Assembly: GCA_027946555.1 (NCBI GenBank)
Contig: JAPEVC010000049.1
Location: 115,138 to 179,137, forward strand
Direction: 5' to 3'
DNA length: 64,000 bases
DNA from: Gnomoniopsis sp. IMI 355080
Taxonomy: Eukaryota > Ascomycota > Sordariomycetes > Diaporthales > Gnomoniaceae
Shown: in pieces, positions 22,886-34,575 of the stretch
Position numbering within the stretch: the first letter of the stretch is position 1
Layout: each line of letters opens with the position of its first letter
Made by a program: the position numbers and the translations under genes
Notes under the pieces: generated by a model
What the model was told of the DNA's origin: nothing
The model's database searches: none
The model's input: only the letters and a program-made list of their open reading frames with translations

Positions 22886-25351
22886 TCAACCATTCAACCA
22901 CCAACTCCCAAGCCCCCATCTTCCTGAGCTCCTTCGTCCCTTGCCACTGCCCTTGAAGCTCCTTCGCTTACTGGGGTCTAATGCAATACCATCATCCGCC
23001 ATGCTCAGATTCGTCCGGTCAGTCAAACTTTGCTTCGAGACCATGGGAGCCTGCCGCTGTCTCTGCACCGTTAAATCCTTCTCGGTGATAACTGCTTTCT
23101 TGCACCGCAAAGCCCTATTGTCAGCGCCACACGTAACGGAAAAGGGTAAGTTGATTGAGGCTGCCACAGATGCTGTTGTGGACGTAGATGTGTTTCGCCG
23201 GCGTTGGCTCATGCTCATTCCAGAGTACCGTCTGATTTTGGCCCAGATCTTGGACGCAGGATCTGAGGATTCACCATCCTCACCGTCGTCGTCTTGAGAT
23301 GTCCTACGATTTTCCTCCCGAACCTGCTGCTGTTTGTGAGAGTAACCTGGTATCGGGGGCGGTGCTGCGGGTCGAGTGGGCGAATTCATCTGTAGTTGAT
23401 CGTCGCCTCGAGTCTGAAGGCCACCAGTGTGACGCCTTGGGCTACCTGCAAATGAGAGATATGTAGTCTTGCGAGGCGTAATTCTCTGAGGCGCCAGTTT
23501 GTTGTGCAAAAGATTATCCACGGCGTCCATACCCTAATGAGCCGCAATGACCTTTACAAGACGGTTTGGTGTGGGCACAGGCGGTGGGGACCACAGAGAA
23601 GCGGCATTGTATCGGTTGATGGCAGCCGTAAAAGATGTGCAAATCTTGGTATCGGACTTGGTAATGTCACTGCTGGATGTTACACCACTTGGAAGGACTG
23701 TGGTAGATGAGAATGCCGTGTGTCGGTAGGTGAGGTTGACTTTCAAATATTCGCATTGTGCACTGCCAAGTTCGTTCTCGAGGTCCTCCATCAGCTCATC
23801 GGATCGAGACCGGATATGGCCCCGGAGCCGAGAGAAGTTCGTCAAGTCCAGCTCGATGTTCACCAGGACCAATGCCTTAGAGCCGGCGGCAAAGGTGCTA
23901 TAATTTTCCATGTAAGTATCAAGAGACTACGCGCCAAGTTGTTGACGTACTTTGGAGAAGCCTCATGCTTTACTACCTCGAGCACCTTGCTGTTGGCAGT
24001 CGATTCAACGTCGACTTGAAGATCATAAAGAAGCCCATGGCTTGTTGCGTCTGTACTCTGTCAGTACGCCTCTTCCATTTTACCTTCTCGACACTACTCA
24101 CCAAGATCTCCCGTTCGTGTTGACCTCTGCGATTGCTGCGATCGTGGTGTGATGCTTTCGGAAGGATTCGTACGCTCATTGCCAGGTCGATGCAAACCGG
24201 TCATAATTTCTACTGCCACCCAGAAATTGTGATAGCCCATGTCGATTACCCGCGTCTCAGGAGTGACACAAACAATTGGAACGAGGAGCGGCACGCTTGT
24301 TGTCAGGCCATGACGACCCAAGCACACTGAAGAGGTAAATGGGTCATCAGATGCCTCATACTCGCCGCACCGTGTTAATGGGGAGAGCCCGCGTTCTGCG
24401 GTGGAGTTGACTGTCCCAGACCCCTGCATGAAGTTCATGAGTCCAGGAAAAGGGCGATATGCGGTAGGCTTGGTCTGTCTTGATGTTAGGAAAGCAAATT
24501 GGTCCCTGAAGCCAACGTCGGACTTTGTATAGGCCTTGTCTTTCAGTCTTGGGGAGTGACAGGATCGAAAATAGTCATTGGTGTTTGGTTTTCGATGATC
24601 CAAGTTGTAACGCAAATTCAAAGGCAGAACGCTACTTCTTGGGACGCTACGATTGTCATAATCGGTGTATAATGGCACTGGACTCGAGCGTGAGCTCAAT
24701 CCCAGTATGAAATCTCAAAAAACGACATACCTTCCGAAAGATACGCCTTACGGCCAAGCGGTACGGGAGATTCGTCGACTTCATACAAGCTTCCGAAGTG
24801 TTGGCTATTTCTGTGGCCTCTGATCTTGGGTATAGTCAACTGTCTCTCGCCGCCAGGAGGCTCAGGGACACTGCCACGGCTCTCATCTGTCTCCTCACTA
24901 CATTTTCTCGGCGCATGGGCGTCGAAATCGACATCTGACCCAGAGCAAACGCTGTCCGATCGTTTGACGATGTGCAGGGGAAGGATGCGTTTCAGCAGCG
25001 GGGGTGAGATGGATCGGGCGGAGTCGAGAAGCTGCAGTCGAGGTGACTCTGGCGGGGAGGTCTCCATACTGCCAAAGGTCTTGAAACGACCGGGTTATGG
25101 GGGTTTTGGCTTTGGACTTTCTCAACTGGCACTGTGCGATTTGACGTGTAATGCTCGAGATCAGGCCACGAGTCGACGGCAGGGACATACGTCTGCCTCT
25201 TCTGGCGATTGAAATCCTTTCTGTTCGGGACTGATATTGTCGACTTGCGGTGCCCTGGCGCCAGTAGCTTGAGAATGACGACAGAAACACAAGCCACAAG
25301 AACGATCGGTCCTAAAATCCAAAACACGGTAATGCCAATACGATCACTCAT
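22886..25351 (-). CDS. Conserved fungal membrane-anchored protein, unknown function; in-frame TAG near the C-terminal part
   Basis: Exons on the minus strand: 25351-25133 (donor uncertain; GTTGAG at 25126 is the alternative), 25079-24731, 24677-24102, 24050-23951, and a last block starting at 23897. The three later introns are each 53 nt. The N-terminus has one membrane segment (about residues 7-30, WILGPIVLVACVSVVILKLL) followed by a basic, Ser/Pro-rich tail. A conserved globular region includes DMGYHNFWVAVEI and DELMEDLENELGSAQ. The last block meets TAG at 23536-23534, giving 535 aa. The same frame stays open for another 216 codons to 22886 and looks coding (NKLAPQRITPRK, a Ser/Arg-rich tail and a C-terminal WGLGSWWLNG). 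A 72-nt intron (GTAAAG at about 23558 to CAG before RITPRK) would remove the TAG in frame. Alternatives are an early stop or readthrough. I do not know its function. Confidence 0.65.
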
Positions 25352-25536
25352 AGTCAAAAGCGATGCTATAAAGCCAAAATGGAGTGTAGGATACCTGAGG
25401 CCAATGAAAAGAGAAATAAGGTGGACATGGGGTATCAATTCTAGACAGGCATACTAAAAGTCGGGCTCGGTAAACAAAACAAAACGTTGACCTAGGTGCT
25501 GGGCTGTCCCTTCCATACGTTCAGCGCCACCTACCC

Positions 25537-26352
25537 TCAGGCGTCCGCGGAAGTCACAGACAGAGGATCAACTCTTGCCGACTCGATGCCAAGCATTTTG
25601 TAGAGGTTGTCTTTGACTGTCTCGACCTCGGTGTCCTCCATACTGAGAAATCGAATCTGCTGTCTTATCAGTCTCTATAAAGAACGATCCGAGGCTGAGC
25701 TATACGGAGTATTGATTTCTCAACAACTTACCGTGTCATCGACACCACCGGCTCCCCCGTACAGCACCGGCTCGGACAGTGATGCTTCGATACCTTTCTT
25801 CACCCTTTGCTCCCAGACACCCTCCCAGTTCCACTCTCCTGGTTTTCGAGCAGAAGGATCTCCCTCGGGCAGGTTACTAAAGCCTCGGTGAGTCCTCCAG
25901 GCATGCCAGGCCCCCGGGTTGCCGGCCGCTTCCAGCGGAATCGAGTCTAGCATGCCCTCATCATCAAAAGTACTGCGGATGTAGCTCAAAACTTCGAAGG
26001 TTGAGACGTCTCTCTTGCGCACATCGAAGAATGATTTTGACCCAGCACTGTCTGAGCTACCAGCTGTTCCACCTGTGCCTCCACCGTGGCCTGCGCTCGA
26101 AGGCGATCCTTCCGAGGCGGCAATCTTGGAATTCGGTGTGCTGGAGTTGCTATCTCTGCCACCACCGCCCGTGGCTCTCGATGATCTTGGTGGTGTTTGT
26201 AAGGTCGAGGTGTGTTGACTCGCTGTATGTCTCTTGCTCCCACGGCCGAACCAGGCGGGGAAGCCATGCCTTAAGCTGAAGCCGCCTGGGGGCAGACGCT
26301 CCTCATCGGTCGCACTGACGGTTCCACCCTCCTGGATATCGGTCGTGTACAT
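25537..26352 (-). CDS. Conserved protein of unknown function
   Basis: Exons on the minus strand are 26352-25732 and 25656-25537 (246 aa); the phase-0 intron of 75 nt has GTAAGT and GCAG. The N-terminal half contains FSLRHGFPAWFGRG and a Gly/Ser-rich low-complexity stretch. The C-terminal half is compact, with VLSYIRSTFDDEGMLDSIPL, EAAGNPGAWHAWRTHRG and RKPGEWNWEGVWEQRVKKG. After the splice it ends IRFLSMEDTEVETVKDNLYK plus about 20 residues. No signal peptide or membrane segment is seen. It lies 185 bases upstream of the membrane-anchored gene on the same strand. I recognise the C-terminal block only as a fungal conserved region; no function can be assigned. The start at 26352 is the first ATG of the frame. 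Confidence 0.75.
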
Positions 26353-28395
26353 GTACGTGGTAAGAGGTGTTATCAGAGGGTGGAATATGTCGGTGGAAAA
26401 GGTGACCAGAGGTGGAAGCGCTGGGTAAGTATCGGGAAATGAGATGTAAAATCGGAGAATAGCAGCAGCGTATGGCCCTGCATATGGCGCATGGTCAGCT
26501 CATTGGTTCGGTATCCTAGCCATGATTTCCCAGAACATACCCTTCCGCACGAAGATGACACCTGACCATAATGCAGGATCACCGGGTGTCAGACTGACGA
26601 AGACACCAGGCGGGCACGACTGTTTGAGCCCAGCACTGTGACCGAAGGAGGAGCTGTTAGCTTGGACGGGGCATATCGAGGCAAAGGGGTATTAGGCGCA
26701 CAATTCTGCGAGTAGATTCTGCCGTCTTAGAGATGGCAGCATCGCCAGCTTTTCTGCCGACATGGTGGCTATGATGCGCTGTGGATGGCCAGCATATGAC
26801 ACGAGTTACATGTTGAAACAGGTCGACATCTGAGACCATCATGACGGTGACGTTGAATTCCAGGTTGCTTGAGAAGGGTTAGGGTAGCCGGGCCGAGCCG
26901 CACCCCCACTTGGAATGCTAGAACCCTTCCAACGTTCCCTAGCTGCCCTAGTCAGGGGCTGGTGCTTCTGGACCAACGCTTTTCTGTGATTCAATTTCCT
27001 TTCTTCTTCAATTCCACGATATTTCTACCGAGTGTGACCATCTGCAATCTGCGACGATACAAGCTTTCTTGGATCCCCATAACCACAATATAAGCATAAA
27101 GAAATAAGCCTTATTTGTTACCAATCGTTAGTGTAAATCCTTGGTCCTTTGGACAGGACTTGTATGGCTCATTTCACCCTCCAGCTCACACTGTCTTGCA
27201 AACTGGCCAATAAAGATTCGTAAAATATTGAACAAATTTGCGAAAATGCGACTTTCCACGCGTCTTCTTCCCAGCTTTTGAGACAAGCAAGAACGAGTAC
27301 GAAGATATAATCCTGCTTCAGCATCAAGGCTTACGAAATGGTAATGCTGTGCGACTAATACTTTGGGCTGGGTTTTCAAGGTTTTAATCATGCAGCAACG
27401 GTCCAGGAGCGTCTGTCTTTATCTGACTCCTTTCTTCCTCATCTGATGCTTCAAATGAGTGCGGTAATTATTCGAATTGGTCTCTTGGTAATCCAAAGTG
27501 CATTCCACTTCTCTTTATGGGCTTGATGAGACTCCACGGGATCCACGGGTCCTTCGTCCCTCACCGCAATCCGAAAGAGGCGTTTGCCCAGCGCGTCCAG
27601 CGTATTCCTTCGTTGCTACTATTTTGCTGACCATTCTAGTGGCAGCTGACTGAGGGTAAGGCAACACCGTGACCTATGGAGAACTTCAACCCCGCCTTGA
27701 ACTTACCCTTTTGTGGGCAAGTCCCCGGCGAAAACGCGGGGAAGATCTCGACCCAGATCTGTACGATTCAATACCAAGAAGGATAGCTCCGGAAAATTGG
27801 CTACTTTAAGTCATTTAAGTCATGAACCTCTAATAAGCGGGAGTCGCGCTACAACCCAGGCACGTTTACGGTGTGTATTGACTCGTTAAGCTGGCTAGGT
27901 ACTGGGTTGTTTTCAATTTTTATAGGGGTTTGCTGTTGGAGCTGATCTACTTGCTCACATGAGACCTCCAATCCGTGCCCGTACTGCTCAGGGCGAGCCT
28001 ACTGCCCTTTTGGGGCGAGCAAGCCTTACTCATTGGCTCCCAGCCTTTAATTTAGAATGGCTTGGCTCTGAGGTGCCTGAAACTGGGTATGCCATGTTTT
28101 CAACAACATTGGTCAGGATAGTAGGACTTTGGCTGCCCGGCTGAGAATCCACTTCGGTCACAGTGGACGTTTGGCTAAAACAAAGCTTGGCAATCAAGAG
28201 TGGACGTGACCAACAATTCGGAAATATATGAGGCAGTATGTCCTGTGAGCAACTGCAGACAAATCACAGTATGGGCTTTGTAGGTGCTGAGCAGCGTCAC
28301 CTCCTCACGACGACTAGGAAGGGCAAGAACCCCTATATGTGGCACTTCACTACGCTACTACTAGATTTCAAACGTGGGAAATCTTCGTATGCACG
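26353..28395. other. Gene-poor region upstream of the esterase
   Basis: About 2 kb, A+T-rich in its middle, with no supported gene. It holds the promoter of the 25537-26352 gene at the left, including the telomere-like motif at 26876, and the esterase promoter at the right. Confidence 0.5.
26876..26885 (+). promoter_or_regulatory. Telomere-repeat-like motif GGGTTAGGGT
   Basis: One and a half units of the TTAGGG telomere repeat, about 530 bases upstream of the start of the minus-strand gene at 26352. In fungi such teloboxes can bind Myb-type factors of the Tbf1/Teb1 kind. Function here is inferred only. Confidence 0.35.
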
Positions 28396-30338
28396 ATGAA
28401 AGCCGTCTTCACAATTGTAGGGGCTATGTCGCTGGCAGCTCCAGCCCTGAGCTTGCCAGCTACACCAGTGATTCAAGACCGGGCGACCGGGCCACAAGTC
28501 GCCCTCTCCCCCACGGATACAGTCATTGGCCTGGCCTCGGGTCAAGTCGAGAAATTTGCCGGTATCCCATTTGCAGACGCGCCAACGGGAAACTTGAGGC
28601 TCAGACCTCCACAAAAGTTAACGACGAGCCTTGGCAGCGCTTTCGAAGCCATCAACCCAGCTGCGGCCTGTCCGCAAATGGTCTTCTCGACGGCGAGTAA
28701 CAATTTCATCACCGATGCGCTTGGCGATCTCCTCAACACGCCGCTATTCCAACAAGCCTTGAATGTTGATGAAGATTGCCTTACTGTCAGCATCATGAGG
28801 CCGGCCGGTACGGCAGCGAACGCCAGCCTGCCTGTCTTATATTGGATATTTGGCGGCGGATTTGAGGTAAGTCCCCTGGAAAAGCCCGATTATTTTTGAG
28901 CATGTCAGCTGACATAAAGTGTCTCGGAAGCTGGGTTGGGCGGCGATGTACGATGGCGAGGATCTTCTGACCCAAGCAATATCTCAAGATCAACCCTTTG
29001 TGTTTGTTGCTGTCAATTACCGCGTTGCCGGCTTCGGTTTCCTACCCGGCAAGGAGATACTTGCAGATGGTGCTGCAAACTTAGGTCTGCTTGATCAGCG
29101 TATGGTGAGAATCTCCAGACCAAATCTATTGGATACCAACATTCGCACAACAATCTGCTCTAATACTGGAAACTTAGGGATTGGAATGGGTGGCCGACAA
29201 CATAGCTGCTTTTGGTGGCGATCCAGAGAAAGTGACTATCTGGTACGTTGCTTTCCTATAACCCGAACCTCGGCCTGCGTTAAACCTGTAATTTGTGCTG
29301 ATCCAAGTGTACAGGGGCGAATCAGCAGGCTCCATCAGCGTATTTGACCAGATGGCCCTATACGGAGGCGACAATGTCTACAATAGCAAGCCGCTTTTCC
29401 GCGGTGCGATAATGAACAGCGGCAGCCTTGCGCCGACTGAGTCCATCGACTCGGCCAAAGCTCAGGCGATATACGACACTGTTGTAGCGAGTGCCGGCTG
29501 TGTCGGGACTGCGGCGGACAACAGTACACTTGACTGCCTTCGCGCCCTACCATACGCTGACTTCCTGGATGCCGTCAACTCAGTCCCCGGAATCCTATCT
29601 TATTCCTCTGCTGCGTTGTCATATCTACCCAGACCGGATGGCGTTGTGCTACCAGCGAGTCCAGACGTGCTTCTTGAAGAGGGTCGCTACGCGGCTGTGC
29701 CCATGATTGTTGGAGACCAGAGAGACGAAGGGACCCTATTTGCTCTGTTCACTTCGAACGTTACCACTTCAGAAGATCTGGTGGATTACCTCTCGAAGCT
29801 ATACTTCCACCAAGCGACGACAACTCAACTAGAAACCCTCGTGGATTCGTACAGCACTAACGTCAAGGATGGCTCACCTTTCGGCACTGGAATATTGAAC
29901 GAGATTTACCCGCAGTACAAGAGAATCGCCTCTTTGCTTGGGGATCTCGTCTTCTCGCTGTCGCGGCGACTCTTTCTCGAGGGCGCCGAACTCGTCAACC
30001 CAAGTGTACCATCTTGGTCGTATTTGTCGACGTATTACGAGGACTTCCCTATCATGGGGACGTTTCACGCAAGCGATATACTGGAAGTTTTCTTTGGCCT
30101 TCGAAACAACTATGCTTGTAACAGCATCAGGACTTACTATTACAACTTTGTCTATAACCTGGACCCGAACAACGGCACTGGGTTGAATCCATACCCCAAT
30201 TGGCCTCAGTGGAAAGACACTGGCAACGGACATCAACTCATGGAGCACAAGGCGGACACATATCAGTACACGGCGGATGATTTCCGAAGTGCTAATTATG
30301 AGGTAATTAAAGCTAATGCGAAGGCTTTCTATCTGTAG
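28396..30338 (+). CDS. Secreted type-B carboxylesterase/lipase
   Basis: An alpha/beta-hydrolase that cleaves esters or triacylglycerols outside the cell. Exons are 28396-28866, 28931-29104, 29178-29242 and 29315-30338 (577 aa). Splicing restores FGGGFELGWAAMYDG, LLDQRMGLEWVADN and VTIWGESAGS, all normal family motifs. A signal peptide covers about residues 1-20. The catalytic triad is visible: Ser240 in GESAGS, Glu375 in QRDEGT and His488 in FHASDILEVFFG, with spacing close to that of Geotrichum-type lipases. Oxyanion-hole glycines lie in the FGGGFE segment. The exact substrate cannot be told from sequence. Confidence 0.93.
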
Positions 30339-30766
30339 GAAGAGCTTGATAATATGATATTCCTCTCGGACAATGTTCAGTCCCCGCAAAATTCGCCGAT
30401 TCCGCCGCAGCATGCGTAGGCGCTGTGAGCCTGTAAACCATATGCCACGACATTGCCGTCTTCTACAATCAATTCATGCAAGTTAACACAAAAACTCGCC
30501 GTGAAACTTCGATCACGTTGTCGAGGTCATCTATAGATTTGCAATTTGTGTATAGCAGGGATACCCCTACTGTTGACTTACACTGACCCTAACCCTAAGA
30601 CCTAGATCAACGGGCCGGTCTCGGCAAGAATTACCAGTGGCTTGAGCCTCGGCTTGTGAATGAAAGTGACATCAACCTGCTGAGGTCCGTCTCGCGTTTT
30701 CCTCCCGACAGGAGAGAGTTCGCGACATTTTCTCATGGCCGGCACCGCCTTGCCATATTCTCTACC
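30339..30766. other. Intergenic region between the esterase and PEX7
   Basis: 428 bases holding the esterase 3' UTR and the PEX7 promoter. It contains the telomere-like motif at 30587-30598. The frame of PEX7 is open upstream of its ATG from about 30656, but that extension does not resemble Pex7. Confidence 0.5.
30587..30598 (+). promoter_or_regulatory. Two telomere-type repeats CCCTAACCCTAA upstream of PEX7
   Basis: Two exact units of the fungal telomere repeat, 169 bases upstream of the PEX7 start. It may be a telobox promoter element bound by a Myb-type telomere factor or a trace of telomere-type repair. The sequence is plain to see; the role is inferred. Confidence 0.45.
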
Positions 30767-32050
30767 ATGGCTGCGATGCTTGAGTTTCGCACAAGGGGCT
30801 TTAATCCTTATGCTGTGAAATACTCGCCGTACTATGACAACCGCGTGGCTGTAGCAGCGGCAGCCAACTTCGGTATCGTTGGTTGTGGGCGCGTGTTTGC
30901 GCTTGGCCTCACTGCGGCGGGCATTCAGGTAGAGAAGACGTACGAAAAATGCCCTCCTTACTGTATGAAACTTTACTTTGTGACTGACGACATTCTGCGG
31001 TAGATTTGATACGAATGACGCATTGTACGATCTGGCATGGTCCGAGATCAACGAGGATCAGCTCCTCGTGGCTTGCGGCGATGGCTCCATCAAGTTGTTC
31101 GATATCGGCGTCGACACCTACCCTGTTATGAATTATCATGAGCACAAGAGAGAGACATTCTCGGTCTTCTGGAATCAGACTGCAAAAGATACTTTCATAT
31201 CAAGTTCATGGGATGGCACTGTGAAAATAGTACGCTTTGTCCCTGTCCATCTCAGCCTTGCCTTCATACATACAAGCGCGTCTCTTTCCTTGAGGATAGC
31301 CTCAACGCCCCTCAGCTCGTAAGTGACTTGCTAACGGCCCCCAAGTGGTCCCCAACCCGCACCGAATCCCTGCGTACGCTCCCAATCGGCTCCTGTACCT
31401 ACTCCGTCGCCTTCTCACCACACAACCCCGCCCTCATCTCCGCCGTCTCCTCCGATTCGCGTCTTCGCATCTTTGACCTCCGTACGCCCGTCTCCGCCAA
31501 ATACCACCTCATCGCCGACATCCCAGTCCACCAGACCCCCGCCCACCGGAACCGCCTGCTCGCGGCACCGCCGCCGCCGCCCCCCGCCGTCGATGAACAA
31601 CCTCTGCCTCCACCCCAGCCTGCCGAGATCCTCACCCACGACTGGAACAAGTACGCGCCCTCCGGCCTCATCGCGACCGCAGGCGTCGATCGCTTCATCC
31701 GTACGTTTGACCTGCGCGCGCCGTACAACGGCCCGCTTGCGCTCATGGCGGGCCACGAGTACGCGGTGCGCCGGCTCGCGTGGAGCCCGCACGCCAGCGA
31801 TGTGCTCGTCAGCGCGAGCTATGACATGACAGTGCGCGTGTGGTCAGACGGGAGCGCCATGGGCCCGGTGGACGACGCAGCGACCGCGGCGGGCGTGAGG
31901 GCGGGGAGGCAACTGGGGTTGATGAATCGGCATACCGAGTTTGCGACGGGCGTGGACTGGTGTCTTTTCGGTGCAGGTGGTTGGGTGGCTAGTACGGGAT
32001 GGGATGAGAGGGTTCTGTTGTGGGATGCGAATTCATTATTAAGGCGGTAG
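30767..32050 (+). CDS. PEX7: Peroxin-7, PTS2 receptor
   Basis: WD40 protein that binds cargo with a PTS2 signal (for example 3-ketoacyl-CoA thiolase) in the cytosol and delivers it to peroxisomes with a Pex20-type partner. Exons are 30767-30939, 31004-31229 and 31346-32050 (367 aa, the usual size). The start MAAMLEFRTRGFNPYAVKYS is typical and favours 30767 over the open upstream frame. WD repeats are visible as DLAWSEIN to GDGSIKLFDI, SVFWNQT to SSWDGTVKIW, SVAFSPH to DSRLRIFDLR, DWNKY to DRFIRTFDLR, RLAWSPH to YDMTVRVWSD, and GVDWCLF to GWDERVLLWD. A proline-rich insertion (about residues 202-223) sits between two repeats. The second intron (116 nt) has branch TTGCTAACGG. Confidence 0.95.
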
Positions 32051-32672
32051 AGGTGGGAGCATCTCAGCGTGTGCATCAGGCGGTTGTAGCTGCCAAGAAC
32101 ATGAAACGAATACCCCGGGATTAAGCGGTGGACAGCGCACATGGGGTTGCTGGTTGTTCGATATACAGGAACGCCAATGTTAGAAACAGAACTTGCGGTT
32201 GCGGCGCACAGAAAGCATCTCTGTCGTTGCTGCTATTTATAGAGAGGAGACAGGTATGGCATTGAGACTGCAAACGAGCACCAGTGGCTAGGAGGTTGGA
32301 ATGCCCAGCATTTTACAATTGGTCAATCGGTGTATTGGATCCTATTGCAAATTACTTCATGTTGAGGGCATCGCCGTCAATGGAAGGATACTTTGAGAAT
32401 GGATTTCTTGAAGAGCATAGGCTCAAATTTGTTCAAAATGTTCTCTATTTCCTCTTCCCAGCTCAAATGGGTGACAATTGATCCTGCAACTTGAACACTC
32501 CCCTGAGCGTCTGGATATAACCAGGTCAATTCCACAAAAGCGTATACGTAGGCAACGGCAACGCTCCTATTGCACAAACACACGCACGTCAGCCAGGACC
32601 GTCGCGCCAAGATTCCCGCACTTTTGCCCGCCTCTCTTCCATCGACAATGTCTAACGAGCAACGCCACCCTC
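32051..32672. other. Shared 3' region of PEX7 and the SigF-like gene
   Basis: 622 bases between facing genes, no coding signal seen. Confidence 0.5.
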
Positions 32673-33744
32673 TCAACGGCCATTTTTCTTGCCGCTGCCA
32701 TTCTTCCACGGCTTTTTCTGGGTGGAAGAGGAAGTCTTACTGTTGGCGGATCCCCTCCGATTCCCATTCGTGCTGTGTGAGTCCTCCCCGGATGTCGAGC
32801 CGGCATTAGTGCCAGATACTGCTTTCCCACGGGCTTTTGTTGCGCTATCGTCATCGTGCGACGCATCGATCTGCTGGATAGTAACCTCGATTCCGCCGCG
32901 CGCCGGCTCCTTCTGGAACGCCCAAGGAGACAGGCGCACGAAATAGGCCATGAAGATGCAGACGAGGGAGGCACCTAGCTGGAAGAGAGTCCAGGCGTAT
33001 GTAAGCAGGCTGGTGCCGGTAAACTTGAGGAACTCGTTAACTTGGTAGAGGTCCTCTTGTTTGTGAATCTTCCAAGTGCGAGAGTCGTGGTGGTTGATGG
33101 TGGAGGTGCTGGGTTGGTGTGCGAGTGCTTCCTTCTCATCTGCTTCCGAGACGTCTCCCTGCGTGAGAATGCGGTCGAGAGGTCCGTGGTAGTCTGGGTC
33201 CTCGTTGGCGACGAGGTCGAGTACGGTCACGAGCCGCACATGGGCGGAGTACAAGGGCACGAACCATATGGCGAAGATCTGCCGGATGTCGAGATAGAGC
33301 TTGTCGCGGACTGTGTCGTGTACTGCGCGGTGATCAGAAGAACGTTAGCATCGTTACGGTCCATGCTCCATTACGAATTTGATTCCATAGACACTTACAC
33401 ACAGTGTCGATCTCGATCTCGATCTTTGGCGACAGCATCCGGTACCACTCAAAGATGCCCCGGACCACATCACGGGAGTTTAGGTTGCCAAACAGAGGGA
33501 CATGGCGTTCATGGAAATGAGGTACGATGCAAAACGGGTGGACGAACGAGGCGTCTTTTGTGAAGTATTGCTCAATTGTGCGCCGTTGTTCATCCACCGT
33601 TCCCTGGCATAGGGACCTCACCACGGCCCGAATTTCTTGGTCTGTTGATGGCAGACCGTGATCTGTTAGAAGCTATCCGAGCATCGTAGAAGCCACTCGG
33701 GCCTATTGATGGCTGTTGTAGCGTAACATACCTGGATTCTCCAT
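32673..33744 (-). CDS. SigF-like NTF2-like family protein, membrane-associated
   Basis: Exons on the minus strand are 33744-33732, 33662-33399 and 33322-32673 (308 aa). The first exon codes only MENP plus one base; the second intron is 76 nt with a TGCTAACG branch. The N-terminal half is NTF2-like: TDQEIRAVVRSLCQGT, EQRRTIEQYFTKDASFVHPF, RGIFEWYRMLSPKIEIEI and IRQIFAIWFVPLYSAHV. It is followed by EDLYQVNEFLKF and one hydrophobic segment (LTYAWTLFQLGASLVCIFMAY), then a Ser/Lys-rich tail. This order is the known fungal SigF-like NTF2 arrangement. No enzymatic function is established for the group. The C-terminal basic tail should face the cytosol if the N-terminal domain does not; orientation is not decidable here. 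Confidence 0.85.
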
Positions 33745-34575
33745 CGTGTGTCTGCAGCAGTCAATTGGGTGGAAGGTGGATCAAAGTGTGAAAGCCAATG
33801 ACGACCTGGAGGAGTTCAATGAGGATGATTGACTCGTCTTTGACTATAATTCAGGCCAGCCAGATTTTACTTTGTACCTAGGCAGGTGTGTATCTTGTGT
33901 TGCTCCCACCTTCCTAGGTCCCAGCACATTCCACAAGTGATGTCATGTCGTGGCCCACGTCAAGCTTCGACATGTGAATATGACAGGGGGTGGTGAGACA
34001 CGTATAATTATTATCTACTAGTCGGGATCTTGATCTCTGAGGTGCCAACCGCTGCTACCTACTTACAGCCTACCAAGGAGATACCTTGATAGGTATGTCT
34101 AACAAGTGGAACATATATACTATCTATCATTTCATAATTGAGTTGATAGGGTTGATACTGTCTTGGTGAAAGTGGCTCAAACCCGGCAAGCCATCAGAGC
34201 CATGCAATGGCGGGAATGTTGTTTTCCATTCCTGGTATGCATTAGAATGCAATTTGAACTGTAGTAGGAAATCAGAATGGTATCGCAAGTAATTTGTACA
34301 GCAAAAAACCCCTTCCTATCCGTAAAAGGGCCAAGGTGTGGTTGCAGTTGAAGAAAGCAAAGGATATCAAAGTCGTCCTATCCCGTCCAATATAATTCAT
34401 AGAAGGCAACGCAACACTCTTCAAACCGCATTCTCGCTCGACGGTGACGGAAGGGTAGAAGGCAGATAGCAACGTGCTCTATACATCACGCCTAACCTCT
34501 TCTTCGAGCGTTCATTCCAATATATATTATTGCGTGTCGTCCAGTGCATCATTTCACCCATTACCATATTCACGA
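33745..34575. other. Intergenic region left of the single-pass membrane protein gene
   Basis: 831 bases without a supported gene. Two CCTAGG motifs occur (in TACCTAGGCAGG at 33876-33887 and at 33913-33918). The left part should carry the promoter of the SigF-like gene and the right part the 3' UTR of the next gene. Confidence 0.45.

Noticed and set aside
30656..30766. In-frame upstream extension of PEX7
   Set aside because: Pex7 proteins begin at the MxxMLEFRT motif; the extra residues have no likeness to the family.
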